DNA of 64,000 nucleotides. Origin: Rhizophagus clarus (lineage: Eukaryota; Glomeromycota; Glomeromycetes; Glomerales; Glomeraceae). The notes below the pieces were generated by a model. It was not told the origin of the DNA and did not search any database. It saw nothing but the letters and a program-made list of their open reading frames with translations. Positions 10,647 to 22,239 of this stretch are shown here, in pieces. The stretch spans positions 1,426,001 through 1,490,000 of the forward strand of contig BLAL01000278.1 in assembly GCA_015698045.1 (NCBI GenBank), read 5' to 3'. Each line of letters opens with the position of its first letter. Within the stretch, counting starts at the first letter, position 1. The position numbers and the translations under genes were made by a program.

Positions 10647-12762
10647 ATGGCTCAAGATTCTACTTCTCCTTTCAAAACCACTAAAGCTCTTGATGATTAT
10701 GTTCTATTAGGTCGTAGCGGATTGAGAGTTTCCCCTTTATGTCTTGGTGCTATGGTAAGATTATTCTGTAAATTTGACCATAAATTATTATATAAAATAT
10801 AAACAGTAATATATCTTTTTTTTTTTCACATATAAAAAGACTTTTGGAGAAAATTGGGTAAGTTACTTGTAATATTAATTCGAATTATGTGATTAAAAAG
10901 AAAAGAAAATAATTTTCTGAATACTAACACTACACAAATAGGGAGGAACTGATAAAGAAGAATCGAAAAAAGTTTTTGATCTTTATTATGAAAAAGGCGG
11001 AAACTTTTTTGGTAATTTTTTAATTACGCAATTAATCTATTCATTTAAAAAAAAAATATTTTATTAACATGTTTGTTTATCTTTTAGATACCGCTTGCAA
11101 TTACAATTTTGGTGAAGTAAGTATAAAAAAAATATAATTTTTTTTTAATTAACTCAATGTTGATATTCATTAATGAAATACTTAGAGTGAACGTTTCCTT
11201 GGAGATTACGTTTCCGATAAACGATCCGATGTTGTGATTGCAACAAAATATTCGTGTATGATACCGTGAGCTTTCTATTTGACATCATTCAATTTTCGAA
11301 TTTTTAATAATTTTCGAGATTTAATTCTTAGGTAACATGACCGCTATGCAAAATGATAAGAGATTAAATCCGAATTTCGGTAAGTTAATCAATAAACTTA
11401 TTTATAGTACAATTAAAACACAGTATTATCATAATTACTTATAATAAATGTAAACTTAACTGTTTAAAAATATAGGAGGAAATCACAGAAAAAGTCTTGT
11501 TGAAAATTTAGATGGGAGTTTGAAACGATTGAATATGAGTTACGTTGATATTTTATATGTTCATTTCTACGAATATCGAACCCCTATCGAAGAATATATG
11601 AGAGCATTAGATGACGTAGTTCGAAGCGGAAAGGTAAATGAATTGTTGTCTTAAAAGTATTCGTTCAAAATAAGATTTTTATAAATAATATCAAAAAAAG
11701 GTTTTGTACGTTGCCATAAGCGATATTCCATCTTGGGCACTCGCTCGTTCAAATACTATTGCTGAATTACGTGGTTGGAGGTACGAGATTATGATAATAA
11801 CTTGTAAATAATAAATATAAAGATGAATTTTATATTAATGTCATATATTTAATATCCGTATTTAGCCCTTTCATTGGTCTTCAATCGCGCTATAGTTTAT
11901 TGGATCGTTCGTTAGAATTTGACTTACAACCCGCTTGTGCTGAACTTGGTGTATGTATTATAGGACCAAATTCACAGTTTATAATTTATTTGAATTATGT
12001 ATTAATAAAAAAGTTTTTAGGTTGGAATCATTCCGTGGGGTGTCGTTGCAGAAGGGTGATTAATTATTGATACTATTTCTTTTTTTATGAATAAAAGAAT
12101 ATAAATTTTTAATCATTTTTTTTTTTATAAATAGTTTTCTTACAGGAAGATATACGAGAGAATCAACCACTAATAAAGGTCCTTCAAAATTGGAGTTTGG
12201 CTCGAAAATGATAGATGAATATCGCAATGTATCAGTTAAAAAACATTCAAAATATGAAAAAAATTGGGAAATTTTGGATGAAGTAATTGCTATTTCAAAA
12301 GAAATTAACAGATCTCCTGTTCAGGTAATTATTTATATTCAATCTTTAAATATATTATATATTATTTTTAATGATTTTTTTTTTTTTTTTTTTAATAAAT
12401 AGGTCGCTTTGAATTGGATTCAACAAAAACCCGGTATTACTTCTCCTATAGTTGGTTCTAGAACTGTTACTCAACTCGAAGAAAATCTTAAATCACTTGA
12501 ATTCAAGTAAGGATAATTACCCAAAGGCAAAAGTTTCCACGTTATAAAAAAATTTGTTTTTAATATAACCAAATAAATCATTTTCAGATTAACTCCTGAA
12601 CAAATGAAAAGACTTGATGATGTTTCTAAACCAACTGGACGTGAAATTCCATTTCCGCATACAGTTATTGATGTTTTTGATAGATATCTCGGAAAAAACA
12701 CTCAAGTGCCAAGTAAATTCGGACCTATTGCGACTACATATAACTATGGAAGTTTATATTAA
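10647..12762 (+). CDS. Aldo-keto reductase, copy 3 (389 aa, 13 exons)
   Basis: AKR family oxidoreductase with the same 13-exon plan. Exons: 10647-10754, 10840-10857, 10942-11011, 11088-11116, 11186-11255, 11332-11379, 11476-11633, 11701-11780, 11866-11950, 12021-12055, 12135-12324, 12403-12506, 12588-12762. The tetrad is kept ('FFDTACNY', 'IATKYS', 'ILYVHF'). It differs from copies 1 and 2 in an 11-residue insertion in exon 11, in the loop after 'GFLTGRYTRES', and in 'PTGRE' in the last exon. These features resemble copy 4, so it is a bridge between the tandem array and the dispersed copies. Exon 3 is one codon shorter. One donor is GTGATT instead of GTAATT. Last gene of the tight array. Confidence 0.92.
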
Positions 12763-14479
12763 TTATGAATAGACCGTTATTAGATGTTCGATGGATCATC
12801 ACAATTCTTTTTCCTCGATTTATCTTTTCTATAGTATTTATTCTGTTATAAAAATATTTTTCATTTATTAAATAAATTCATATATGATTACGGTATAAAT
12901 TACATATGCAAATTTACAGGATAGGGTTAAGTTCTATTTATATTATTTATATTGGATAAGTTCTACAGTATGTAACCTAAGAATTGATAGTTTTCATAAT
13001 TTTCATTTATTTGATTAATTAGTTTACGATAAGATAATCAGCTCAAATGATTAAGAATTTATGAATTTTTATAAATAAATTTGCGTATAAATTACTGGAA
13101 TTTCATGTTGTTTCTTCGATAAAGGGATTTTATTTAATTTATCTAATTTCATAATTACCGGTTATTACATAAATTATTGATATCTCTGAAAAAAAGTATA
13201 TTTTAATGACTAAAATAAATCAGACAATAGGTCAACGTAAAATCGCTCAGTTTGCTAAATAATACTAATTAATTATACTTCATTCACACAATTGACAAAA
13301 TTAAAAAATATTTCTGGCAAGTGATTCAATATATTTATTTATGTATTTTCAGCACAAAATAATACAATATCTGGTTCACTTGAGTACAGTGCCAGAACAC
13401 ATAATTTGAGTATCCCATCTTTTTAGGCTTAATAGGCGCATTTACCTTTTTTTAAGTCAAAATATTTTTTTTCATTATTATTTAAATCTTGATCTTCATG
13501 TGAAATTTGGATTAACAATCAGTTATAAAACATTAAACTCGTATACTCATTCACAACTATTCTTTTACCTTTTATTATAAATGATAACTACTTGGACAAT
13601 TTTCTTGGTTTAATTTCTTGTGGATCAATTAGCAATTAGATAATTTGATAGTTTGTGTTTAAAATAAATTAATCAAGATTATAATAATGTGTTCGTTCTA
13701 TTATTTATTTACTTGTTTATTAAATATATATATATTTTTTTTTGATAATACGTTTAAAATTATTCCCTGGAATGGAAAGTTTCGTACTTGACGTAGTTTA
13801 TAAATTAATTATTATGACAAAATTATCCTTAAAAAAGCTCATAACGATTAATTAAAATTTTATTGATTTTTTAAGAATGACTGTCATGTTCCAACTGATT
13901 TATTTTTGTTTGTGGATTAGTTTCTAAAGTCAATTATCTATTAATAACTATAATAATTATAATTGTAAAAAAATACAAACAAAGAACTAAATAATATTGT
14001 ACTCGTAATTATCGCAAATCTCATACTGTATATAGAAGGACGTCAGTTAAGAAATCCACAATTTTTGAGTAATTGGCTAACTTTATTATTAAAAATTTTC
14101 ATCAAAATTTGGATTTCCCCCAACGTCCTCCCACATAATTAGTTAATTTTCATATATTTTGATTTAATAAGTAAGAATTAGTAAGAATCTTATAATAAGT
14201 ATATTATACTATTATTGTATTATCTAACGATTAAAAGTTATTAAAATTTTAAGATTCAATGAAAATATCAAAACAAAGAAATCCGAAGAATAAATAACAA
14301 AGGAATTTATGGGAACATTTTGATAGAACAAAATATCATCTAAATATATTTCTTACAATGTTATATCATTATATATATTTATTTTAAAGACTACGGTAAA
14401 ATTTTTTAAATTTTTTAAATATAAGCTCCATGTTGCTATTGATTATCAGCGAGAAGAGGAGAATGAAGAAGTAAATTAT
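12763..14479. other. A+T-rich spacer after the AKR array
   Basis: Long A+T-rich DNA with no convincing open frame, splice pattern, repeat or RNA gene. A (TA)n tract is near 13,725-13,735. Confidence 0.6.
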
Positions 14480-14843
14480 ATGAAAAAAGAAACGGGTATA
14501 CGGAGCACATGAGGATGCAATGAACCTAGCACAGGAAATTCTTGGTGTCAACTTTGTAATGTTAAAAGATTTGAAGATAATTTTTAAAATTGGACAAGTG
14601 GTAATAAGATAACGATGAATTAATTCACTAATATTAACTTAGTGCTCTACATTTTACAAAATGTCTTGAATGGATGCCTTATAAAAATTTTTGAAAATAT
14701 TACTTATATTACAAAGAGGTAAATTTATTCAGCTAAATGGTCCGAAGGTTATATTATATTGAGAATCAATTTTTGATAAAAGATTCATATTTCATAGTCA
14801 CGTCAAAAAGTTTGGATAATTCTTCCGATATTACTAAATAAGG
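14480..14843 (+). pseudogene. Relic of a zinc-ribbon/N-lobe kinase exon
   Basis: Translations in several frames recover the same order of motifs as the intact kinase 1.7 kb downstream: 'WCQLC' (half of the zinc ribbon), then 'NWTSGN', 'LEWMPY' (the intact gene has 'FEWIPYNQF'), 'SAKWSEG', and 'LDNSSDITK' just before a GTAATT donor-like end. Several stops and frame changes interrupt it, the glycine loop is lost, and no C-lobe follows. It corresponds to one copy of the exon that is repeated five times in the intact gene, so it is either a dispersed duplicate or an eroded outlying copy. Confidence 0.7.
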
Positions 14844-15141
14844 TAATTCGATATCTATTTTTTACAAATAACGATAATATTTTACGTTTTAAAATGAAAA
14901 TAATTGAATTTTCACTTTACTTCCACGCGCGTATCTCAGGCACCGTAAAGTTCCTTTCTTCCTCTTTATTTATCTTCTTCTCTAAGTCCTTTTGTGATTG
15001 CCACATGTCGCGATCTTGTCTCCAATTCCCCGGATACTACCTTAAGAAAAATTTTCATTTTCTTTTCTTACGCTAACATCGAAAGTTTTATCTGAATACA
15101 ATTTTGATTCGACTCTTTGTCAGCTTTATTATTACTCTTGC

Positions 15142-15149
15142 CGACTGAT
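15142..15149. repeat. Target site duplication, left copy
   Basis: cgactgat, repeated exactly at 15,699-15,706 on the other side of the element. Eight bp is the hAT length. Confidence 0.85.
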
Positions 15150-15698
15150 TAATGTTTCGGGCGAAACTGTTTTGTGATTGGCGAAACGTTTCGCCTTTTT
15201 GATCAAATTCCGAAACTCTTGCCCAAACCTCCGTAACCTCCTCATAAACTTCGTTTATCAACTTGTAATTAAATTTTTATCAATTTATTTATTATTGTGA
15301 AAATCAAATTATATATTGTACATCAATTATCAAGAAACAAAATGCACGAGTTGTAACAAAAAAATGTTGTCAATGCTCGTTAGAATTTGTATAATGTACA
15401 GTACATACGTCATCAAGTGCCGATTTGCGTCAGATATGAATCCATTAGTGACAATTTTATAATGCCTTAAAAGAGTTTGGCCAACATTAAGAAGTTTCGG
15501 AGGTTTCACCACAAGGTCACATGCAAATGCACCAATTAAAAGTTTCGCCAAGTTTCGAAAATTTCGCCAGGTTTCGGAAGTTTCGCCAGGTTTCGGAAAT
15601 TACGCCAGTTTCGGAACTTTGCACTTGTGGCGAAACCAGTTTCGCCAAGTTTCGGAAGTTTCGCCAAAAATTAGGTTTCGGTTTCGCCCGAAACACTA
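15150..15698. mobile_element. hAT-like non-autonomous transposon (MITE), 549 bp
   Basis: The ends are terminal inverted repeats: left TAATGTTTCGGGCGAAAC, right (read inward) TAGTGTTTCGGGCGAAAC, with one mismatch in 18 bp. They are flanked by a perfect 8-bp target duplication. The right-end TAGTG fits the hAT terminal consensus. Inside, both subterminal zones are packed with GTTTCGCC/GGCGAAAC words, the likely transposase binding sites of its missing autonomous partner: an array on the right (15,536-15,690) and a few copies on the left (15,174-15,200). The frames at 15,330-15,551 and 15,521-15,736 are readings through this repeat and not genes. No transposase is encoded. Confidence 0.85.
15536..15690. 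repeat. Subterminal tandem array of GTTTCG words
   Basis: About seven near-identical words of the form aGTTTCGCCAgGTTTCGGA with a period near 20 bp, interrupted once by gcacttgtgg. It is confined to the right end of the hAT-like element. Confidence 0.8.
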
Positions 15699-15706
15699 CG
15701 ACTGAT
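15699..15706. repeat. Target site duplication, right copy
   Basis: cgactgat, identical to 15,142-15,149. Confidence 0.85.
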
Positions 15707-16536
15707 ACTGTATTTACAAGAGCGTCACATTCTTAATCCTTCTACATGGCCGAATTGAGTTACCGTATTTTTGATTTCTTCGTCGCTCTACTTTGACTGC
15801 GCTTAATGCGAGTGTGTCACCTGAACGCTGATCCTTCGGATAATTGTAAACCCGATCCTTTATTTTTCCAGCCTTGGGCGTTGATCTACACTACCTTTTT
15901 TAGTCTATATTTTTTTCTGTTGATTGGTTCATCTAACTTTTTGTTAATTCCCTTCTATTGTCGTTTGTGTACCCATTTCATCTTTTAAGTCTTTCATTGA
16001 CTTTTCTTATAAACTTTATTCACAACGTCTTTTAAAAAGGTTTGTATTATATTCATTTATTTTGTTGAAAAAATATTTTTTTTCAGTTTCTGAAGAAGTT
16101 TGCATGTTTTGCTCAATTTCTTTACAGATCTTTGGTTCGAGTGATCGGCGGTGAGAGCTTTTTTAATTGAGTATATATTCAATGAATTGATAAAATTTGA
16201 AAAATACTGTGCCGTAGTATATCTAATAACGTTATTTTACGGGAAGACCCCAATTTTACTATTCCGAGATTATAAAAATTTTTAACAATATAATCTTTTA
16301 CAATTTTTGCGTTCAATAAAGAGATTAATTATAAAAAAAACCATACATACAATACATTTTCGTTTGTGTAATATGACAAAAGTAATACAAAACTACATAT
16401 ATTATTGTAAAACATAATACAACATCGGAGTTTTTGCATATAAGGTTAAGAACAAAATTTTTTTTTGGAATCTTCATTTGATATTTGATACGTGAATAAA
16501 TTATATAAATTCTATGAAGTTTTGGTTAACAGCAAA
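15707..16536. other. Spacer upstream of the kinase gene
   Basis: No gene is recognised. The frame at 15,806-15,988 is short and hydrophobic, with no supporting context. The DNA before the kinase start is A+T-rich and should contain its promoter, but no single box stands out. Confidence 0.5.
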
Positions 16537-19500
16537 ATGAGTGACGGTCGCTTAGCGAAGTTTTGGTTATGTGTAAAATGTTCTGAACCGTGTGAAGCGG
16601 TTGGATGGTGTAAACCGTGTCAAAAAAGATGGTTAAAGGAAAATTTTACAAATTGGACCAGTGAAAATGAACAAATTGACAAATTTATTCAAGAAATACA
16701 ATTAAGTATTAATGGTTACGAAGATGTAATATTTGAATGGATACCATACGATCAGTTTAATGATATTAAAGAACTAAGCAATGAAATATATTCAGCAAGA
16801 TGGAAAAATGGTCCATTATTACCTGATTTTGGTGAAATTATGTATGCAAGAAGTTCAGCAAATGAAGCAGTTATTTTAAAAGTTTTAGATAATTCACATA
16901 ATATCACTAATGAATTTCTGAATAAGGTATGTAAATTTTGTAAAATTTATTTTCAAATATTTAGTTCTTTGTTATTAACACTTTTTAAATAGATTATAGC
17001 ATATTATAATAAAGTTGAAATATATGGTATGTCTCGAAATCCTAATACAAAAAATTATAGTATAATATTTAATGAAAATCAATATTTGATAAACATCTGT
17101 GTAAAATGCGGAAAATATTTTACAAATATGAAGTATAAATGGTGCAAGCCGTGTCAAATGGATCGGTTAAAAGAAAATTTCACAAACTGGACCAGTAAAA
17201 ATAAACAAATTGACAAATTTATTCAAGAAATGCAATTAAGTAGTAATGATTATAAAGATATAATATTTGAATGGATACCATACAATCAGTTTAATGATAT
17301 AAAAAAATTAAACAATACAACTAATTTAGCAGAATGGAAGGATGGTCCATCATCTTATAATTATGATGAAATTAATTATACAAGAATTTCAGCAAATTTA
17401 GCGGTTATTTTAAAAGAATTAGATAATTCACAAACAATTGCTAGTGGACATTTAAATAAGGTATGTAAAATTTATATAAACTAAGTTTCAAATAATATTT
17501 TTCTAATAATATTAAATATATTGATACCAATAGATTGTATTACAGTATAAAGATTTTCAATTATATGGAATATCACAAAATCCTAATACAAAGAATTATA
17601 TTATAATTCTTGATTCAAATCAATATTTTAAATTTTTTTGTAATAAATGTGATGATATGTATATAAATGCAGAATATAAATGGTGTAAATCATGCCAAAT
17701 AAATTACCTAAAAGAGAATTTCGCAAATTGGACCAGTAAAAATAAACAAATTGACAAGTTTATTCAAGAAATACAATTAGGTATTAATGATTATAAAGAT
17801 ATAATATTTGAATGGATACCATACAATCAGTTCAATGGTATAAAAAAATTAAACAATACAACTAATTTAGCAGAATGGAAGGATGGTCCATTATCTTATA
17901 ATTATAATGAAATTAATTATACAAGAATTTCAGCAAATTTAGCAGTTATTTTAATAGATTTAAATATTCCACAAAACATTACTAGTGAATTTTTAAATGA
18001 AGTAAGTAAATTTCTATAAATTTGGTTTTAGATAATATTTCTATAGTAATATTAATATTAATACCTTTATTGATAGATTATATTACAATATAAAGCTTTT
18101 CAATTATATGGAATATCACAAAATCCCAATACAAAGGATTATATTATAATTCTTAATCAAAATCAATACTTTAAAATTTTTTGTGGTAAATGTGGTGATA
18201 AACATACATATGCAGAATATAAATGGTGTAAATCATGTCAAACAAATTATTTAAAAGGGAATTTTACAAACTGGACCAGTAAAAATAAACAAATTGATAA
18301 ATTAATTCAAGAAATGCAATTAAGAATTAATGATTATAAAGATGTAATATTTGAATGGATACCATATAACCAGTTTTATGATATTAAAGAAATAGGTAAA
18401 AGTGGTTTTGCTAAAGTATACTCAGCCGAATGGAAGAATGGTCCATTATATTGGAATAAAATTGAATATATATATTTAAGAGATTTAAATAAATCAGTGA
18501 CTTTGAAATATTTGGATAATTCACAAAATATTACTAATGAATTATTAAATGAAGTATGTAAATTTTTATAAATTTAGTTTAAATAATATTTCTATAATAA
18601 CACTAATATTAATGCCTTTACAAATAGATTGTAGTACAGTATAAAGATTTTCAATTATATGGAATATCACAAAATCCTGATACAAAGGATTATATTATAA
18701 TTCTTTATCAATATCGATACTTTAAATTTTTTTGTGATGAATGTGATAATAAATATATAAATGTGGAATATAAGTGGTGTAAGTCATGTCAAACAAATTA
18801 TTTAAAAGAGAACTTTACAAGCTGGACCAGTAAAAATGAACAAATCGATAAATTAATTCAAGAAATGCAATTAAGAATTAAGCATTGTAAAGATGTAATA
18901 TTTGAATGGATACCATATAACCAGTTTTATAATATTAAAGAAATAGGTAAAGGTGGTTTTGCTAAAGTATACTCAGCCAAATGGAAGAATGGTCCATTAT
19001 ATTGGGATAAAAATGAATATATAAGAGATTTAAATAAACCAGTGGCTTTAAAATGCTTAAATGATTCTCAAAATATTTCTAGTAAATTTCTAAATGAGGT
19101 ATGCAAATTTTTTTATATTTAATTTGCATATGAATACATTTCTTTAATATAACAATTAACTTTCTTTTTAGGTTAAAGCATATTCAATTAATAATTTTAA
19201 TAACTTTGATAATTCTGGTGAAATCCTAAAAATATATGGTATATCACAAAATCCAAGTACAAAAGATTACATTATGGTTCTTCAATATGCAAGAGGTGGA
19301 AATTTTAATAATTGGTTAAATAATAATTATAAAAACTTTAATTGGTCAAGCAAATTAAAAGTGTTAAATAATATTATTAAAGGCCTTAAGGAAATTCATG
19401 AAAAACAAATGATTCATTGTGATTTTCACACAGGAAATATTTTATTTAAAGATACTTATTATTGGGCCACTTCAAACTATATTTCAGATATGGGCGGATC

Positions 19501-20020
19501 ATGTGGTGAAACCGAAAATGTAGATAAAACCGAAATTTATGGAGTTATGCCTTATGTAGCTCCTGAAGTGTTAAGAGGAAGTACTTACACTAAAGCAGCA
19601 GATATATATAGTTTTGGTATGATTATGTATTTTGTGGCAACTGAAAAACAACCATTTGCAAATCGTGCTCATGATGGATTATTAGCATTAGATATATATA
19701 AGGGAATTAGACCTGAAATAAATGAGCAAATAGCGCCTAAATGTTATATTGATTTAATGAAAAAGTGCTTTGATTCAAATCCATCCAATAGATTAACTGT
19801 TACTGAAGTAGTAGAATTAGTTAATCAATTTTATTTAAATGATGATCAATTCAAAGAAGCAGAAAGTTATAGATTAATTAATAACGATGGAATAGATAGA
19901 AATAACCATTTAACAACTCATCCTCAAGCTTTTTATACGTCTAGATTACTTAATCCTTTCACAGAAAATCTTCCAAAATACACAGATGATAATAGTGAAT
20001 GTTTGGATTGTGCGATCTAA
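16537..20020 (+). CDS. Kinase with five tandem zinc-ribbon/N-lobe modules (1,040 aa, 6 exons)
   Basis: Tyrosine-kinase-like family protein of the type amplified in Rhizophagus. Exons: 16537-16926, 16993-17460, 17534-18001, 18077-18553, 18628-19098, 19172-20020; every junction is phase 0 and the sum is 3,123 nt. The start is the ATG at 16,537; the frame opens earlier at a GTG. Exons 1-5 each carry a CxxC...WCKxC zinc ribbon, 'NFTNWTS' (or a close variant), 'FEWIPYxQF' and an N-lobe strand set. Only module 5 has both the glycine loop ('GKGGFAKVYSA') and VALK (Lys743). Module 4 has GKSGFAKVYSA and VTLK. Modules 1-3 have lost the loop. Exon 6 (residues 759-1040) is the C-lobe: 'IHCDFHTGNIL' (His840-Cys841-Asp842), 'SDMG' (Asp864), 'VAPE' (888-890), then 'ADIYSFG'. 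HRD is HCD and DFG is DMG. DMG is, to my recollection, common in this family; the Cys is less usual. Cytosolic; partners unknown. Confidence 0.85.
16555..19098 (+). repeat. Tandem exon array: five copies of a ~0.55-kb exon-intron unit
   Basis: Units begin near 16,555, 16,993, 17,534, 18,077 and 18,628, with introns of 66-74 bp. Exons 2-5 each open with a sequence of the type 'LYGISQNPNTKNYIII', which is homologous to the opening of exon 6 ('IYGISQNPSTKDYIMV', the kinase hinge), and then pass directly into the zinc ribbon of exon 1. The duplicated unit therefore ran from the zinc ribbon of exon 1 to the hinge in exon 6, and each extra exon is an exon 6-head/exon 1-tail fusion. Modules 2 and 3 are closest to each other, as are modules 4 and 5, which suggests at least two rounds of duplication. 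Confidence 0.85.
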
Positions 20021-21629
20021 GGTGAATTTTATAATTAATTAAGTTTTAATTGGATAATTTTTGGTCAACACTGATTATAGAGTAATGTGTAAACATTTCT
20101 TTACACAAATAAAATCAGTTTGTAATTGATCAAAGTTTATTCCTGATTTTAGACATTCAAAAGTTATATTCCATAAATAAATAAAATGATAATAAATCAC
20201 CATTCAATATTGGGAATGTATATTAATTACTTTTTTTTGCAATTGCTAATCAGATAGGACAGATATTTCCTTTAGATTTAGCTCTCGATTTGTTCTTTAT
20301 CGATTAATGGTTATTAGCTGACTGGTTAAATGATTGAAAAAAATTTCTGTTGCAATAAATTATAAAAATAAGTAAATTAACTTATTTATCTCGTAAAAAC
20401 ACTGTGGTCACAGCGAAGCTGGGACCTCTGATTGTTCATGGTTGCAAGCACACGTGATTAAAAAAATCACATTATGATGAACTGATTACGTGTCACAAAT
20501 TACTAATGAATAGTATCATGAGTGTATACTTAAATCAAATCATAAATAGACCAATGCATTAAACATAATAAATTGTTTTCATACCTCTTTGCTTTTTTGT
20601 TTCAAGACAAAGTACAACGACAACTTACCAAATGATAATCATAAATTAATACTCATCCTGACTTTAATATAATAATGAAAAAACTACAGCTGTCACCTAT
20701 TGTCACTAGATATAACGGATCTGTCGTTTGGTCTAGTATACTGGTATAAAAACCTTCTAGCGTTTAAAATTCGGATGATTTCATAATGTATGATAACAAG
20801 GTATTTTAAAGATATAACTCTGACGCAATATTCAGAATAATAACGATAAATATTTAAAAGTTCGTCATTTCTGATACAGAAAATCAACATTCAATTAAGA
20901 ACTTCCTAAAGATTTGTTATAAGAAAAGTTTTCAGCTCCTTCAATAGATTTGATAATGGCAGAAGTCATTTCAAAATAGAAATTCTATAAAGGCAATAAT
21001 TAAATCACTTTTTTTTTATTATGATCAAATTAAGAAGTGGGATACTGAAATTGTAAAACTAATGTCAAGTAGCCTCTTCAGTAATTTAATTTTTTTGTTC
21101 CCTATTGGAATCCCGTTAGAGGGCTCCTACGTGATGAAGTTAATTGTAATTATAATTGTTGTTTACCCTTATTTGCCAAATTGAAATCTAGTGATTTATT
21201 TTACAAGCAACATTACAATATACAATTATTTTACTCTGAAAAATATATTGCTAAACATTTTCATATACAATATTATAATATGTTGGGAATTAAATGACTT
21301 CAAAAGCATTTTTCCTGGTGGCTCTCATCGAAAGTATTTTTCCAAACTTTAACCTAAACGTTAATGTTTTTAAGCTCATGATTTTCATCAAATGGTTCAT
21401 AATACACTTGATAGAAATTTAAAAAATAGTATACAGTAGTATAGATAGTTTACCGATTTTACTGATTTAAAAGTTTAATTTTGATAGTTGTGATTTGTGA
21501 TTGAGTGATTCAATACCATATCGACCAACGTGGAAGAATATCATCATCGAACAAAACTTATAAAGTTAACCAATAGAATTCACGCACTGCAAAAATTTAT
21601 TAATTTAAAATAGAAATTTTAGATATAGA
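20021..21629. other. Spacer after the kinase
   Basis: No gene is seen; the frame at 20,693-20,890 has no support. The stretch about 20,815-20,870 and 21,017-21,046 matches 55,228-55,312 in the same order ('gcgcaatattcagaata', 'gatcaaattaagaagtgg'), part of a possible segmental duplication. Confidence 0.5.
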
Positions 21630-21872
21630 GTGAATGACGTTAACTGGGATATCGTATTTCGTTATTTAAACAATAACATGGAAAACGAAAAATATTTTTC
21701 GACTAAATTTTTATCGTCAAAAATCAAAAGAAAAGCACAAAGATTAATTGAGGAACTATCTACGACAGAACAACTCAAAAATTTTTCTTTGCGTGTATTG
21801 CAACAAAAAAAAGGAAACGTTCAATCACGTCTGAACAATGGACATGCAAATATAACAAAAAATTCATGAAAA
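21630..21872 (+). CDS. Doubtful small ORF or lone exon
   Basis: An open frame of about 80 codons, rich in Lys and Asn, reads 'NWDIVFRYLNNNMENEKY' and 'RKAQRLIEELSTTEQLK'. It opens at GTG directly after an ag (atatag), so it could be the last exon of a gene with its first exon upstream; the first ATG is at 21,678. The composition is more protein-like than random A+T-rich frames. No domain recognised. Confidence 0.25.
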
Positions 21873-22239
21873 ATTAATCGACTTAGTCGTCACTAAATAA
21901 TTGAAATAGTCAAGACACGTTTCAATTACAACATTTGCGACAAAAAAGAATTTATTTTTTATTGCAAATCGCATTTATTTCAAATCGCATTTATTATTTT
22001 ATTTACTATTTATATTCTAAATATTTTACTATATTAATGCTACACTACTAATGTACAGTATATAATTATTTTTTATTTTCATTACATTTTGTTATTATGT
22101 TTGCTATTATAACCAACTTCGCGAGCCTCTGCATCAACAACTATTTGCTTAAACATTTCAGCATCCTAATACGTGTTTAAATTTTTTAGTAAATCGTCAA
22201 ATATTTCATTAATTATATGATAACTTGCAACAGGACTTT

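Noticed and set aside
15521-15736. 71-codon frame of FAKFRKFRQ type
   Set aside because: Reading through the GTTTCG array of the hAT-like MITE, extending past its end and target duplication.
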